DNA of 64,000 nucleotides from Cryomorphaceae bacterium 1068 (GCA_027214385.1 JAPVXR010000020.1:1-64000), one strand, 5' to 3'. Numbered from the stretch's first letter, positions 25,291-33,976 are shown. A program made the numbers and translations. The notes: generated by a model not told the origin, from the letters alone.

Positions 25291-25818
25291 TCAGTCTTTT
25301 ATTTTATAGTGTTTTCGAATCTCACCCATAATCAAACTAAATCCCCCTTGCCCAACTTCTTTTGAGTTAACTCTGACGGGCATTCCTTTTCGGGACTTTG
25401 GGATTAGGAAGATAGAATTTTTCAAGAGAACGGCTTTTTTGTATGAACTCCAGAAACAACTGAATTTTTCACTTTTCCAACTGAACTCAATATGTGTTTT
25501 GTAAAGTGTTATTGATTCATCTTTTGTTGGGATATTACTCGCTGTTTTCTGTATATCAATCATTCCAGTGGTAAGGTATACGATTTCAAATAATACGAGT
25601 ATCCCAACACCTACAGCCACAGCAGGTAGTCCAATTTGAAAGACCATAGGGTAAAAATTAAAATATTCAACAGAGTTTAAATGGTCAACAAAGAGGAAAA
25701 TGAATAGAACAATTGAACCAATTAGAATTTCTATCCACTGCCTTTTATGCACGTATATCAGGTACCTTCGAAAATCTTCTTTGAATTCATCTGCTTCATA
25801 TCTCACTTTAATAGTCAT
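25291..25818 (-). CDS. YcxB-like membrane protein
   Basis: A 175-residue protein: a short N-terminal segment (MTIKVRYEADEFKEDFRRYL), two membrane helices (about residues 29-47 and 57-82), then a C-terminal domain with TLYKTHIEFSWKSEK and FIL IPKS-type motif (SIFLIPKSRKGMP). This order is typical of YcxB-family proteins, whose function is unknown. It is convergent with the TIR operon; the 129-bp interval has a GCCAAC half-site at 25173-25178 and a short repeat shared with 22012. Confidence 0.75.
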   Translation of the reverse strand: MTIKVRYEADEFKEDFRRYLIYVHKRQWIEILIGSIVLFIFLFVDHLNSVEYFNFYPMVFQIGLPAVAVGVGILVLFEIVYLTTGMIDIQKTASNIPTKDESITLYKTHIEFSWKSEKFSCFWSSYKKAVLLKNSIFLIPKSRKGMPVRVNSKEVGQGGFSLIMGEIRKHYKIKD

Positions 25819-25845
25819 CTTCCAATAATTAAATACGACGCTCAG

Positions 25846-25891
25846 CTAAGAAACGTGTCCCGAAGGGCATGTATTCTTAGGTATTGTTGGC
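25846..25891. repeat. attC-like imperfect palindrome 4 (degenerate outer box)
   Basis: CTAAGAAACGTG (25846-25857) pairs with CATGTATTCTTAG (25868-25880) with one unpaired T. The right outer box is GTTGGC (25886-25891); the left box is degenerate, but ACGCTCAG before the stem matches the same part of site 2. Confidence 0.5.
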
Positions 25892-25907
25892 ATTAGTGTT
25901 TCTCTTT

Positions 25908-26474
25908 TTAAAAAATTCCAGAACTCAAATCGTACGTTCGTGTCCAAATGCCGTCCTTTTGTTTATAGACGCTGATTGATGTCGGTCCAGTAATGTTTCC
26001 TTTACCTGATAAACTCGAAAAATAACATATTCCAAATTCATTGTTTCGAATGAAAAGTGGTCTAGAGACTGAAATTACAACATAATCAATGTCACGGTTC
26101 ATCAAGTATTTAACATATTCATCTCCAGGAATATGCTCTAAATCTTTAATATTTGGTATGGATAGGTTTGTCATATCTTTAAAAAAGTCTTCAATCATCT
26201 GAATTTCTTGAGGGTTAAGTACAAGTGTGTCTTCACGATTTCTAGACAAAAGACTACTTTCTTTCAATGAATCAATAATTCTCAAATGATGATTTAATCT
26301 TGAACTGTCGACCGAACTTGTAATCCTGATTTGCTGATCTTTGTGAAACTGTAATTCCGTTTGTACAATTGAGTTAATTAATTGTTCATCAATTGATTCT
26401 TGACATTTGATACTGGTCGTCAAGATCAGGAAGCACATCAATATTTTCAGTTTCTCTGGCATTAGTTTATTCAT
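25908..26474 (-). CDS. Secreted protein of unknown function
   Basis: A 188-residue protein starting at the ATG at 26474, which gives a signal peptide (KLKILMCFLILTTSIKCQ). The mature part has no recognisable motif; it ends with strand-rich sequence (DIDYVVISVSRPLFIRNNEF). It overlaps the upstream gene's stop by 8 bp, so the two form one transcription unit inside what looks like a single cassette bounded by site 4 and the GCCAAC half-site at 27241-27246. An ATG at 26462 is an alternative start. Confidence 0.6.
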   Translation of the reverse strand: MNKLMPEKLKILMCFLILTTSIKCQESIDEQLINSIVQTELQFHKDQQIRITSSVDSSRLNHHLRIIDSLKESSLLSRNREDTLVLNPQEIQMIEDFFKDMTNLSIPNIKDLEHIPGDEYVKYLMNRDIDYVVISVSRPLFIRNNEFGICYFSSLSGKGNITGPTSISVYKQKDGIWTRTYDLSSGIF

Positions 26475-27228
26475 ATTTCGTGTAGTAGACATCCGAGGAT
26501 GCCGAGCCATAGTTAACTTTTGAAATGTGAAATGTACTGTCCAAAATATTTTCGCTAGGTTTTATTCCTATTTTCTTCATCTTTGAAGAATCCATGAGAT
26601 TTACAACATAACTGTACTCACCAAGGTGTCCGATATACTTAAAGTCACATCCATTTTGAATTACATAGCAGTTGACCGAATCAAGTAGATTAATAGTATT
26701 CCTTATTCGATTCGTCAAACCCAATCGATTTAAGTATTCGTTGTTTAGAATATTGTCCAAGGAATCGGTGACATGTAAAGACCAAGAATTCAAGGTCACG
26801 TTTTCATTGTCAAATTTCAATTGAATGCTATCTGCCGAAACAAATGTGATTTCATATCCTGATGCCGAGCTGATTTCTTCGTCTAATGAAAGTGGAAAAT
26901 ACTCCTCGTAAAGCCCATAGCAGTTTTCATCGTATTTGAGAGGGGGAAAGAAAGCTTGCACTTCAACGCGATTTTCATTTCGATATTCAACTAAATAAAT
27001 TTCGTTGAGCTTAAAACTCTCATCCAGCAGTGCGTACAGGTTCACTTTGTTTTCTTCAAACTTCGCGATCATTCCAGGAATTATTTTAGGTTCAACTAGG
27101 CTGCTTTTCCACTCGAGATATTCAAGATGAATGGCCGATCTAAAATCTGGGACTATAATCAAACTGCTAGCTAGCACTAGAAAGATTATGAGCGGCATCC
27201 AAGTTGTCAAACGTTTATTCTGTCTCAT
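26467..27228 (-). CDS. Membrane-anchored protein of unknown function
   Basis: A 253-residue protein with an N-terminal membrane helix (WMPLIIFLVLASSLIIVPDF) and an extracytoplasmic domain with no motif I know. It contains two cysteine-bearing segments (DENCYGLYEEYF and NCYVIQNGCDF) that might form a disulfide. The downstream gene overlaps by 8 bp. AT-rich composition matches the other orphan genes of the 19-27 kb region. No function is proposed. Confidence 0.6.
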   Translation of the reverse strand: MRQNKRLTTWMPLIIFLVLASSLIIVPDFRSAIHLEYLEWKSSLVEPKIIPGMIAKFEENKVNLYALLDESFKLNEIYLVEYRNENRVEVQAFFPPLKYDENCYGLYEEYFPLSLDEEISSASGYEITFVSADSIQLKFDNENVTLNSWSLHVTDSLDNILNNEYLNRLGLTNRIRNTINLLDSVNCYVIQNGCDFKYIGHLGEYSYVVNLMDSSKMKKIGIKPSENILDSTFHISKVNYGSASSDVYYTKYE

Positions 27229-27487
27229 TTTCTAATTAATGCCAACAACTAAATAAGCGCATCCCACTACATTATCCTGCCTATGGAATAACAGTTACAC
27301 TCCCTTGTGGTTGCTGAATTAATTTACGCTTACAAAATAGGAAATCTCCAAAGATGCAGGGCTATTCTACAGATTTTTCGTGAGCCTTTGATCCCCCACA
27401 AAATACCAATTCCTTTTTCTCGGATGCCATTCTAAGCCACAGATTTTCTAACGGCTAAGGGTATTCTCCCAAGCCTATCTCCCGATG

Positions 27488-27843
27488 GCATTCGTTCAAA
27501 GCGGTTTTGAATGGATGCACCGGCTTTTTGCCTGGGTGAAAATCCCGATGAATGTATGCAAAGCCATTTTGCATGTGTTCAAAGACTTTTTGAATGTGTG
27601 CAAAGAACTTTTGAACGTGTGCAAAAAACTTTTGCATGTGTTCAAAGAACTTTTGAATGTGTGCAAAAACTTTTTGAACGTGTGCAAAAAACTTTTGCAT
27701 GTGTTCAAAAACATTTTGAATGTGTGCAAAAAACTTTTGAATGTGTTCAAAGACTTTTTGAACGTATGCAAAACACTTTTGAATGTGTTCAAAAACATTT
27801 TGAACGTGTGCAAAACACTTTTGAACGTGTGAAAAAGTGCTTT
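27488..27843. repeat. 21-bp tandem repeat array, about 17 units
   Basis: Fourteen consecutive 21-bp units run from 27550 to 27843 with consensus G(A/C)A(T/C)GTGT(G/T)CAAA(A/G)A followed by (A/C)(C/A)TTTT. Three more degenerate units (one of 20 bp) extend it left to 27488. Many junctions read TTTGAATGTGTTCAAA or near variants, so each unit carries an imperfect dyad. Because 21 is a multiple of three and the unit lacks stops in several frames, long frames appear on both strands (peptides such as LNVCKKL, FERVQKT, FAHVQKV); none has a start, signal or flank that makes it convincing as a gene. Between 27229 and 27487 there is only the GCCAAC half-site. Confidence 0.9.
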
Positions 27844-27975
27844 TTTGATCGAATCGGAACCCGATTTGGATGGAATCGGAGGCTTGGAAGAGGCAAAATA
27901 GGGTGGGGATTTGAGGCTTTTTTTGCGGAAGCATATGCACGGTTTCAAAAAAAAATGAATTTTTTTTTCGGGGTG

Positions 27976-28148
27976 CAAACTGTTAAATGGCCCCTTCTGA
28001 GCGGGCCTGAAAAGAGCGCAATACGGGCGGTCAAAAAAAAGGCGATTTAACAGTTTGATTTTCTAAAAGCTTAGGGCGCGAAGGCATAGCAGAGATGAAG
28101 ATCCATAAAACGAAAGACTGTTAAATTTTGACGTCAAAATTTAACAGT
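27976..28148. repeat. Inverted repeats built on ACTGTTAAAT, including a perfect 32-bp palindrome
   Basis: A 13-bp arm CAAACTGTTAAAT (27976-27988) has its exact complement at 28045-28057. Further on, 28117-28148 is a perfect 32-bp palindrome whose left half is ACTGTTAAATTTTGAC. The 10-mer ACTGTTAAAT thus occurs four times in alternating orientation within 173 bp. The remainder of 27844-28283 holds no gene I can support. Confidence 0.8.
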
Positions 28149-28283
28149 GATTGGAAACGTGGATTTTAGCAGCTCCGCAAAGTGCTGCAATACAGGTAGA
28201 TGCGTAACCGTTTCGCAGCCCTTCCCGTTTTATCAGGCAACTGCGGCGGCAACGTAGCCAATGCTTTTATAAATCAAATTATC

Positions 28284-28901
28284 ATGTACAAAGTGAAGAT
28301 GAGCGTAGCGCGGCTCAACCCAACAGCGCTGATTGACTTCACGGAAAAATTAATCGCACGGATGACGGGGAATGCAAACTTTGCCGATCCGCAACCTTCG
28401 CTCGCAGACCTTACCGCGAAGAAGGATGAGCTCGACGCGCTGGTTATAGCAGCTGACGACGGTACGAGGCAGGACAGGTTTGACCGCAATCAGGCGGCCA
28501 CTGAACTGAAGGATATGATACGGGTGCTGGCAAATTATGTAAGTATGGTGGCAGCCGGCGATGGTAGCATCATCTTGTCATCGGGGTTTAAAATCAGAAA
28601 TACGTCGGAGCCCGTGCCGCCGCTTAGCGTGCCCCAATCGCTTAAGGCGATGTACACCGACCACAGGGGTATGATCGAGCTGGATTGGGCCCGTGTGGAG
28701 AATGCGTTGAACTACCAGGTGTTGATGTCTACCGACCCGGCTTTGCCCTTATCGGACTGGACAGCTGTGGCGCTTACCTCGCGAAGCAAAGCAGAAATAA
28801 GCAACCTTAACCGCGGGCAGACTTACTGGTTTAAAGTGCAGGCCGTGGGCCGCACGGACAAGAGTGGTTTCAGCGACCCTGCAGAAATCATGGCTGCCTG
28901 A
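28284..28901 (+). CDS. Fibronectin type III domain protein of unknown function
   Basis: A 205-residue protein starting at the ATG at 28284 (MYKVKMSVARLNPTALIDFT). The first 100 residues are helical; residues about 115-205 form a fibronectin type III domain (PPLSVPQSLKAMYTDHRGMI, ELDWARVENALNYQVLMS, then NRGQTYWFKVQAVGRTDKSG and FSDPAEI). There is no signal peptide, so it may be cytoplasmic. I recall similar short helical-FN3 proteins in Bacteroidota, often in variable regions. It is more GC-rich than the cassette-like genes and is followed by a strong terminator. Confidence 0.8.
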   Translation: MYKVKMSVARLNPTALIDFTEKLIARMTGNANFADPQPSLADLTAKKDELDALVIAADDGTRQDRFDRNQAATELKDMIRVLANYVSMVAAGDGSIILSSGFKIRNTSEPVPPLSVPQSLKAMYTDHRGMIELDWARVENALNYQVLMSTDPALPLSDWTAVALTSRSKAEISNLNRGQTYWFKVQAVGRTDKSGFSDPAEIMAA

Positions 28902-28941
28902 CAGCCTTTGTTACGGAGAAACCTCGTTCTCCTCTTATGCT

Positions 28942-28978
28942 AAAACCCCCGAATGGCGATTTGCGATTCGGGGGTTTT
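28942..28978 (+). terminator. Strong rho-independent terminator
   Basis: AAAACCCCCGAAT (28942-28954) pairs perfectly with ATTCGGGGGTTTT (28966-28978) around an 11-nt loop, directly after the FN3 protein gene. The A/T flanks make it potentially bidirectional. Confidence 0.92.
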
Positions 28979-29465
28979 GGTTTTACCTTCGACTACGGAG
29001 CGGGTGTAAGGGAGTATGGTGCTTCGAAAAATTCTGTTTCTCTTTACTTTGTGTTACTCATGAATTGTTGGCTTTAATCGGTATTCGTGAGCTCAGTCGG
29101 TTGCACCGCCTTCGGTTGAAACAAAGTAAACAAAATTCAAGGCCGTCGAAAGGCAATTTTTGCGCAAGTTAAAGCGAACTTGAGGGTACAATTCGTTAAT
29201 GCGCAAAACCCCGGAAAAAAAGTGACGCGCGCAGTGGCAAACTTCATTCTACATGATTGGAAAATTGCTCTACCATGTTCAACTTATCGTGATACCCTTT
29301 TTACCGGTATTGCTGCACGACGTCCGAACCATCTTGTAGTGACAATTTAGCGATAGACATCAGAAAGTAGAGGCGTAATAATATGTATTGTGAAATGCTG
29401 AAAGAAGAATTCTAGCTACTATCTACCACCTGCGGAGCGGAGGAAGGAGTATCAAACTCAATCTG
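28979..29465. other. Gene-free interval with a short inverted repeat
   Basis: No supported gene. The only structure seen is TTTACTTTGT (29043-29052) with its exact complement ACAAAGTAAA at 29121-29130, plus scattered TGCGGAGC-type fragments like those at 19068 and 23217. It looks like decayed repeat sequence. Confidence 0.5.
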
Positions 29466-29852
29466 CTAAAACCTTTCTGTAACATCACATTCCTTAGCGG
29501 CTTTTTTTTGCTCAATGAAGTTGACCAGGCCCTCATCGCAGCGTTGCCGAGATGAGTAAGGTCTACTTCTGAGAATTTCGTCACCGTCGCTGTTTCTCAA
29601 GATATAAACCCATTTTTCTTTGGTCTTATTTGTAGTCAATTCCCTGATGTAAGAATTGGTATTATTGGCTCGCCGTATGCAGCGCAGGTTTCTTTTAAGG
29701 GTTTTTTCGTCTTCTACCTCCATCCAGTCCAGCAAGGTGTATCCGCCTTTGGATCTAAAACTGAACGATAGTTCTTTCTTGGACTTGTAGATTAAAAAAA
29801 GTGCTTTGTCTTTCACATCAAGTAGGTTTTGGTTAACGACTAACCAACCCAC
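29466..29852 (-). CDS. Small protein with a possible DUF1508 (YegP-like) C-terminal half
   Basis: A frame of 128 residues beginning with GTG; the true start may be the internal ATG (MEVEDEKT). The C-terminal part KEKWVYILRNSDGDEILRSR followed by PYSSRQRCDEGLVNFI resembles the DUF1508 repeat (residue pattern W-y-x-L-k-x-x-n-G-x-x-I-x-x-S-x-x-Y-x-s-x-x-x-C-x-x-g-I). The N-terminal half is unrecognised. It is isolated, with gene-poor sequence on both sides, and could be a decaying gene. The following interval 29853-30109 is empty. Confidence 0.45.
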   Translation of the reverse strand: MGWLVVNQNLLDVKDKALFLIYKSKKELSFSFRSKGGYTLLDWMEVEDEKTLKRNLRCIRRANNTNSYIRELTTNKTKEKWVYILRNSDGDEILRSRPYSSRQRCDEGLVNFIEQKKAAKECDVTERF

Positions 29853-30109
29853 ATGCTGCGTATCTCCAATAAAAACGTTCTACACTCTTTCTCCTGCTGC
29901 GTTTGTACTTCTGTGATACTTACGATGCGAGGTCGGCTCTATACCGTGAAAATAATAATTTTTTGGAATATAATTGATGTGCTTGGCGGGGGTAAAGAAC
30001 AGTGTGTTCTTGTCTCGTTCTGCTTTGCTTGTTTTACCTTTGGTGAGATTGCTCCTTTGTCCCTAAGTTGCTACCCCTAATGCGAAGCAGTAAATAAGGA
30101 AAGCGCTTG

Positions 30110-31276
30110 CTACCATTTGCCAATGGTCTCGTTATACACGTCGTCGGGCGCTTCGATTGCTCCGTTTACAAGTGGAAAGGAAAAGGTGTCGTAGATAGAA
30201 AATTCCGTAATTCCTTGTGGTGGATTAATCGCCGTTGCACAACGCACCTTCCATTGGTAATCACCATTTCCAAGGGCGTTTGAATTTACAAAAGCGAAGG
30301 AAGGATCTGAATTGAGAATCGTAAGACTTGCACCGTCATTTCCGCCTACCTGGCCTCCGCGAACTTCGCAGCCAATGGCACCTTCAGGAAGATCCCAAGA
30401 AAGCAAAACGCCGTTCACGAAAACCTGTGAAGTAGGATTGAAGCTGAGATCGGCTGAGGGCTCTTGGTATACTCTTACATAATCTATTTCCATTGCCGAC
30501 TCATCAAAGCTTTGAGTGATGTCACCATTGATGGCAACGTTCAACAATAGATATTGATCGCTGTCGAATGGCCACGTGTCGGGGTTTTGAACTTCAGGCT
30601 CATAAGTATAAAACTCATTGCCGTCTACACTGAAAACAATACGTTCCGGGCTCCATTCCATCTCATAAATGTGAAAAGTGTTGAAGACATCCGGAAGGTT
30701 TGTTCCTCCTACGTTGAAGGTACCTCCAAAAGATGATGGCGTGTGCAGTGCGGAGGAGACATAGTTTGGGTTGACACCCCAATGCTCCATAATGTCTATT
30801 TCGCCGCAAGCCGGCCATCCCACAGTACCAAATTGATTGTAAAAATATCCTCCGGGTTCTGTAATGTTTTTACCCAGCATCCAAATGGCAGGCCACGTTC
30901 CGGCACCTTGAGGAAGCTTAGCTCTTACCACAACCCGACCGTAGGTAAAGGCAAATTTTGAATTGAGTCGCGCGGAGGTGTACTGCTTGGTGACACCTTG
31001 ATCAGAAAAGGATTCATTGATGGCTTTTATAAATAATGATCCATTTTCCTGATAGGAGTTTTCATCTCGATCAGTGTAGTGTTGAAGTTCCCCGTTAAAC
31101 CAGCTATTGCCATTAGGCAATAGGGTCTGATGGTGCCACTTGGTTGTGTTAATAGAGCCATTTCCATTAAACTCATCAGACCATACCAAATCGGTGTAAG
31201 GAGAGTTGTTTGACTGGGAAAAAGCTAAAAGGCAGAAAATGGAGAATAAGGTTGTCAGCGCAGATCGATTCATCAC
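30110..31276 (-). CDS. Glycoside hydrolase family 16 beta-glucanase (laminarinase-like)
   Basis: A 388-residue secreted enzyme with a signal peptide ending LLAFSQS. The GH16 domain covers about residues 27-275: DLVWSDEFNG, NGELQHYTDRDEN, and the catalytic motif GEIDIMEHWG with Glu159, Asp161 and Glu164 (ExDxxE, so no insertion of the kappa-carrageenase type), then the MEIDYVRVYQEP end strand. Residues 290-388 form a single FN3-like domain. No T9SS sorting domain is present. GH16 enzymes of this form cut beta-1,3 or mixed-linked glucans such as laminarin from algae. It stands alone, without SusCD genes nearby. Confidence 0.92.
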   Translation of the reverse strand: MMNRSALTTLFSIFCLLAFSQSNNSPYTDLVWSDEFNGNGSINTTKWHHQTLLPNGNSWFNGELQHYTDRDENSYQENGSLFIKAINESFSDQGVTKQYTSARLNSKFAFTYGRVVVRAKLPQGAGTWPAIWMLGKNITEPGGYFYNQFGTVGWPACGEIDIMEHWGVNPNYVSSALHTPSSFGGTFNVGGTNLPDVFNTFHIYEMEWSPERIVFSVDGNEFYTYEPEVQNPDTWPFDSDQYLLLNVAINGDITQSFDESAMEIDYVRVYQEPSADLSFNPTSQVFVNGVLLSWDLPEGAIGCEVRGGQVGGNDGASLTILNSDPSFAFVNSNALGNGDYQWKVRCATAINPPQGITEFSIYDTFSFPLVNGAIEAPDDVYNETIGKW

Positions 31277-31439
31277 AATGTTTTAAGAAACTGCAAGATA
31301 AGTCAATTGTTAACTTTTGTGTAGAAAATTTTAATCCAAGTAATCCCAACCTTGGATTTTAATAAACAAATACAACGGTTTAAACTTTGGCATTGTCATT
31401 AAACCATTTCCTTTGTTGTAGAATGTATAAGCTGATAAA

Positions 31440-32504
31440 ATGCAAATAGATAAGACGAAACCTATCCTGATTACAGGTGCTACGGGCTATGTGGCGGGCT
31501 GGCTGGTAAAAAGACTTTTGGAAGAAGGAATGACAGTGCACGCAGCCGTTAGAAATCCCGAAAACAAAGAAAAGCTAGCACATTTAGAGTCAATAGCTTC
31601 AAATTCGAGCGGACAGATCAAGTATTTCAAATCTGACTTATTGCAAGACGGTTCTTATGCTGAGGCAATGGATGGCTGCGAATTGGTCTTCCATACGGCA
31701 TCGCCTTTCACCACTGATGTGAAAGACCCACAAAAGGAATTGATCGATCCGGCTGTAAAAGGTACCGAAAATGTTTTGGAGCAAGCCAATAAAACACCAT
31801 CGGTGAAACGAGTAGTTCTAACCAGTAGTTGTGCTGCGATATACACTGATTGCAGTGATTTGGAGCTTACGCCAAATGGTGTGTTTACAGAAGAAATTTG
31901 GAACACAACCGCTTCTCTGAACCACCAACCTTATTCTTATTCAAAGACCCTTGCAGAGAGGGAAGCTTGGCGCATTCAGGCAGAGCAAACACGATGGGAT
32001 TTGGTAGCAGTGAATCCGAGCATGGTTATGGGCCCGTCGCTGAATGCGAAAACCAATACTTCGGAAAGTATGAATTTGCTCAAGCAGTTGGGTGATGGAA
32101 CCATGAAGTCGGGTGTGCCCAATGCAGGTGTGGGAGTTGTAGATGTGCGTGATTTGACCGAAGCTCATTATCAAGCAGGCTTCAGGCCTACTGCCGAAGG
32201 AAGACATATCGTAAGTGGTCATAACTCGAATTTTTTGGAATTGGCACAGATTCTTAACATGGATTTTGGCGACCGTTATCCCGTTCCCAAAAAGGCCTTA
32301 CCCAAATGGTTACTCATGATTATAGGTCCTATTGTAAATAAGGTAGTGACACGAAGATGGGTGAGAAATAATATCAATATGAATTGGAAAGCGGATAACA
32401 CCAAGAGTAAGAAGGAGCTTGGCGTTACCTACAGACCTTTGCAGGAGACCATGTATGCGGGGTTTGAGCAGTTGATCGAATCGGGAGTTCTGAAAAAGAA
32501 GTAG
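31440..32504 (+). CDS. NAD(P)-dependent epimerase/reductase of the dihydroflavonol-4-reductase/cinnamyl-alcohol dehydrogenase type
   Basis: A 354-residue extended short-chain dehydrogenase. The nucleotide-binding motif is ILITGATGYVAGWLVKRLLE near residue 10 (GxxGxxx G variant GATGYVAG), the catalytic pair is in PYSYSKTLAE (YxxxK), and VVLTSSCAAIY marks strand 5. This subgroup reduces aldehydes or ketones such as dihydroflavonols or methylglyoxal; the actual substrate here is unknown. It is monocistronic and divergent from the GH16 gene with a 163-bp interval. Confidence 0.88.
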   Translation: MQIDKTKPILITGATGYVAGWLVKRLLEEGMTVHAAVRNPENKEKLAHLESIASNSSGQIKYFKSDLLQDGSYAEAMDGCELVFHTASPFTTDVKDPQKELIDPAVKGTENVLEQANKTPSVKRVVLTSSCAAIYTDCSDLELTPNGVFTEEIWNTTASLNHQPYSYSKTLAEREAWRIQAEQTRWDLVAVNPSMVMGPSLNAKTNTSESMNLLKQLGDGTMKSGVPNAGVGVVDVRDLTEAHYQAGFRPTAEGRHIVSGHNSNFLELAQILNMDFGDRYPVPKKALPKWLLMIIGPIVNKVVTRRWVRNNINMNWKADNTKSKKELGVTYRPLQETMYAGFEQLIESGVLKKK

Positions 32505-32545
32505 TCGACTGATTTTTTTTAGTACATGAGTCTGACAAGTTCTGC

Positions 32546-32553
32546 TACCTTTG
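32546..32553 (+). promoter_or_regulatory. TAnnTTTG box upstream of the DEAD-box helicase
   Basis: TACCTTTG matches the Bacteroidota -7 consensus. It would give a leader of about 125 nt before the helicase ATG at 32684, long for this phylum but usual for cold-responsive DEAD-box helicases. No -33 box is evident. Confidence 0.45.
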
Positions 32554-32683
32554 TGCATTCCGAGTTAGGGAGTGTTGACGTATTACAATCAAATCATTGC
32601 ATCTTTTCACATCCTGTTCTCAAGTCTCGCAGCCGTCAATTACCGGTTTTACATTCTGTGCGAGCTAATTTTCAATTACACAA

Positions 32684-33973
32684 ATGACATTCGAACAATT
32701 AAAGTTAATACCCAACATCCTCAAATCATTGAGGGATGAAAACTACACTTCACCTACCGATATACAAGCTCAAGCCATCCCGCTCATTTTAGATGGAGAG
32801 GATGTGCTAGGCAGTGCTCAAACGGGAACAGGGAAAACAGCAGCGTTTGCAATTCCCATTATTCAACATTTAGAACAAGATCAAGACAGAGCTCACGGAC
32901 GACGCAAAATTTTATCGTTGATCGTCACCCCGACAAGGGAGCTCGCAATACAAATTGGTGAAAGCTTTGATGCATACGCGCGATATACCAACGTAAAAAC
33001 GACAGTCGTTTTCGGAGGTGTTTCTCAAGGTTCTCAGACCAATGCGCTCCGCTCCGGAGTAGATGTATTGGTGGCCACTCCCGGTCGACTACTCGATCTG
33101 ATGGATCAAGGTTATATCTCGCTAAACGATGTGAAGTATTTCGTTCTGGACGAAGCAGACCGTATGCTTGATATGGGGTTTATCCACGATATCAAAAAGC
33201 TTTTAAAGAAATTACCACGAGAGCGTCAATCGCTCTTTTTCTCAGCCACCATGCCGAAGAGTATTCTCAAGCTTTCTAATGAAATCTTGAGAAACCCGAA
33301 AAAGGTAGAAGTAAGTCCGGTTTCGTCAACAGCGGAGACCATTCAACAGAAACTTTATATGACCAATAAGTCGAGCAAGAAGGAATTGCTCCTCCATTTG
33401 CTCAAAGACCCCGATCTTGATCAGGTATTGCTGTTTTCGCGTACCAAGCACGGTGCCGATCGAATCGTGAGAGATCTTCGGAAGAAAAGAATTGAAAGTG
33501 CAGCCATTCATGGTGATAAGAGTCAAGGTCAGCGGCAAAGAGCCTTAAGTGAATTCAAAGACGGTAAAATCAGACTCTTGGTAGCGACGGATATTGCTGC
33601 TCGAGGTATCGATATCGACAAGCTTCGGTATGTGATAAACTATGATATCCCGAATGAGCCTGAAACCTATGTGCATCGAATTGGTCGATGTGGAAGAGCA
33701 GGAGAAGAGGGTGTTTCCATCTCCATTTGTGAGCCTGAAGAGAATGCATATGTTCGAGATATTGAGAAGTTGACCAGGCAAACAATTGAGGTAGTTAAGG
33801 ACAATCCTTTCCCGCAAACGGATAGGCCTATGAACGCTCAGGAGAAGAAAGAAGCGGAAAAAGAAAAGCAGCGTCGCAAACAAGAGTTTTTTGCCAATCG
33901 CAAGAAAAATAAGGAGAATGGTGGCGGAAGAGGGAGAAGAAATAGCGGTGGGCAAAATCGCGGAAGGCGATAG
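32684..33973 (+). CDS. DEAD-box ATP-dependent RNA helicase (RhlE-like)
   Basis: A 429-residue helicase with all motifs in order: Q motif (YTSPTDIQAQAIP), motif I AQTGTGKT (45-52), Ia PTRELA, TPGR, II DEAD, III SAT, IV region LLFSRT, V ARGIDID and VI HRIGRCGR. A basic, glycine- and arginine-rich tail follows (GGGRGRRNSGGQNRGRR), typical of RhlE. It unwinds structured RNA in ribosome assembly or mRNA decay. It is convergent with the Usp gene, with only 3 bp between stop codons. Confidence 0.95.
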   Translation: MTFEQLKLIPNILKSLRDENYTSPTDIQAQAIPLILDGEDVLGSAQTGTGKTAAFAIPIIQHLEQDQDRAHGRRKILSLIVTPTRELAIQIGESFDAYARYTNVKTTVVFGGVSQGSQTNALRSGVDVLVATPGRLLDLMDQGYISLNDVKYFVLDEADRMLDMGFIHDIKKLLKKLPRERQSLFFSATMPKSILKLSNEILRNPKKVEVSPVSSTAETIQQKLYMTNKSSKKELLLHLLKDPDLDQVLLFSRTKHGADRIVRDLRKKRIESAAIHGDKSQGQRQRALSEFKDGKIRLLVATDIAARGIDIDKLRYVINYDIPNEPETYVHRIGRCGRAGEEGVSISICEPEENAYVRDIEKLTRQTIEVVKDNPFPQTDRPMNAQEKKEAEKEKQRRKQEFFANRKKNKENGGGRGRRNSGGQNRGRR

Positions 33974-33976
33974 TAG

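Noticed and set aside
27488-27843. CRISPR array
   Set aside because: Units are contiguous with no unique spacers and no cas genes are nearby.
27455-28050. Four long open frames on both strands across the 21-bp array
   Set aside because: They result from a stop-free unit whose length is a multiple of three; none has a signal, conserved flank or clear start. Described as a repeat instead.
28200-28283. Upstream start of the FN3 protein
   Set aside because: The extra 28 residues are not a signal peptide and the ATG at 28284 begins the helical domain.
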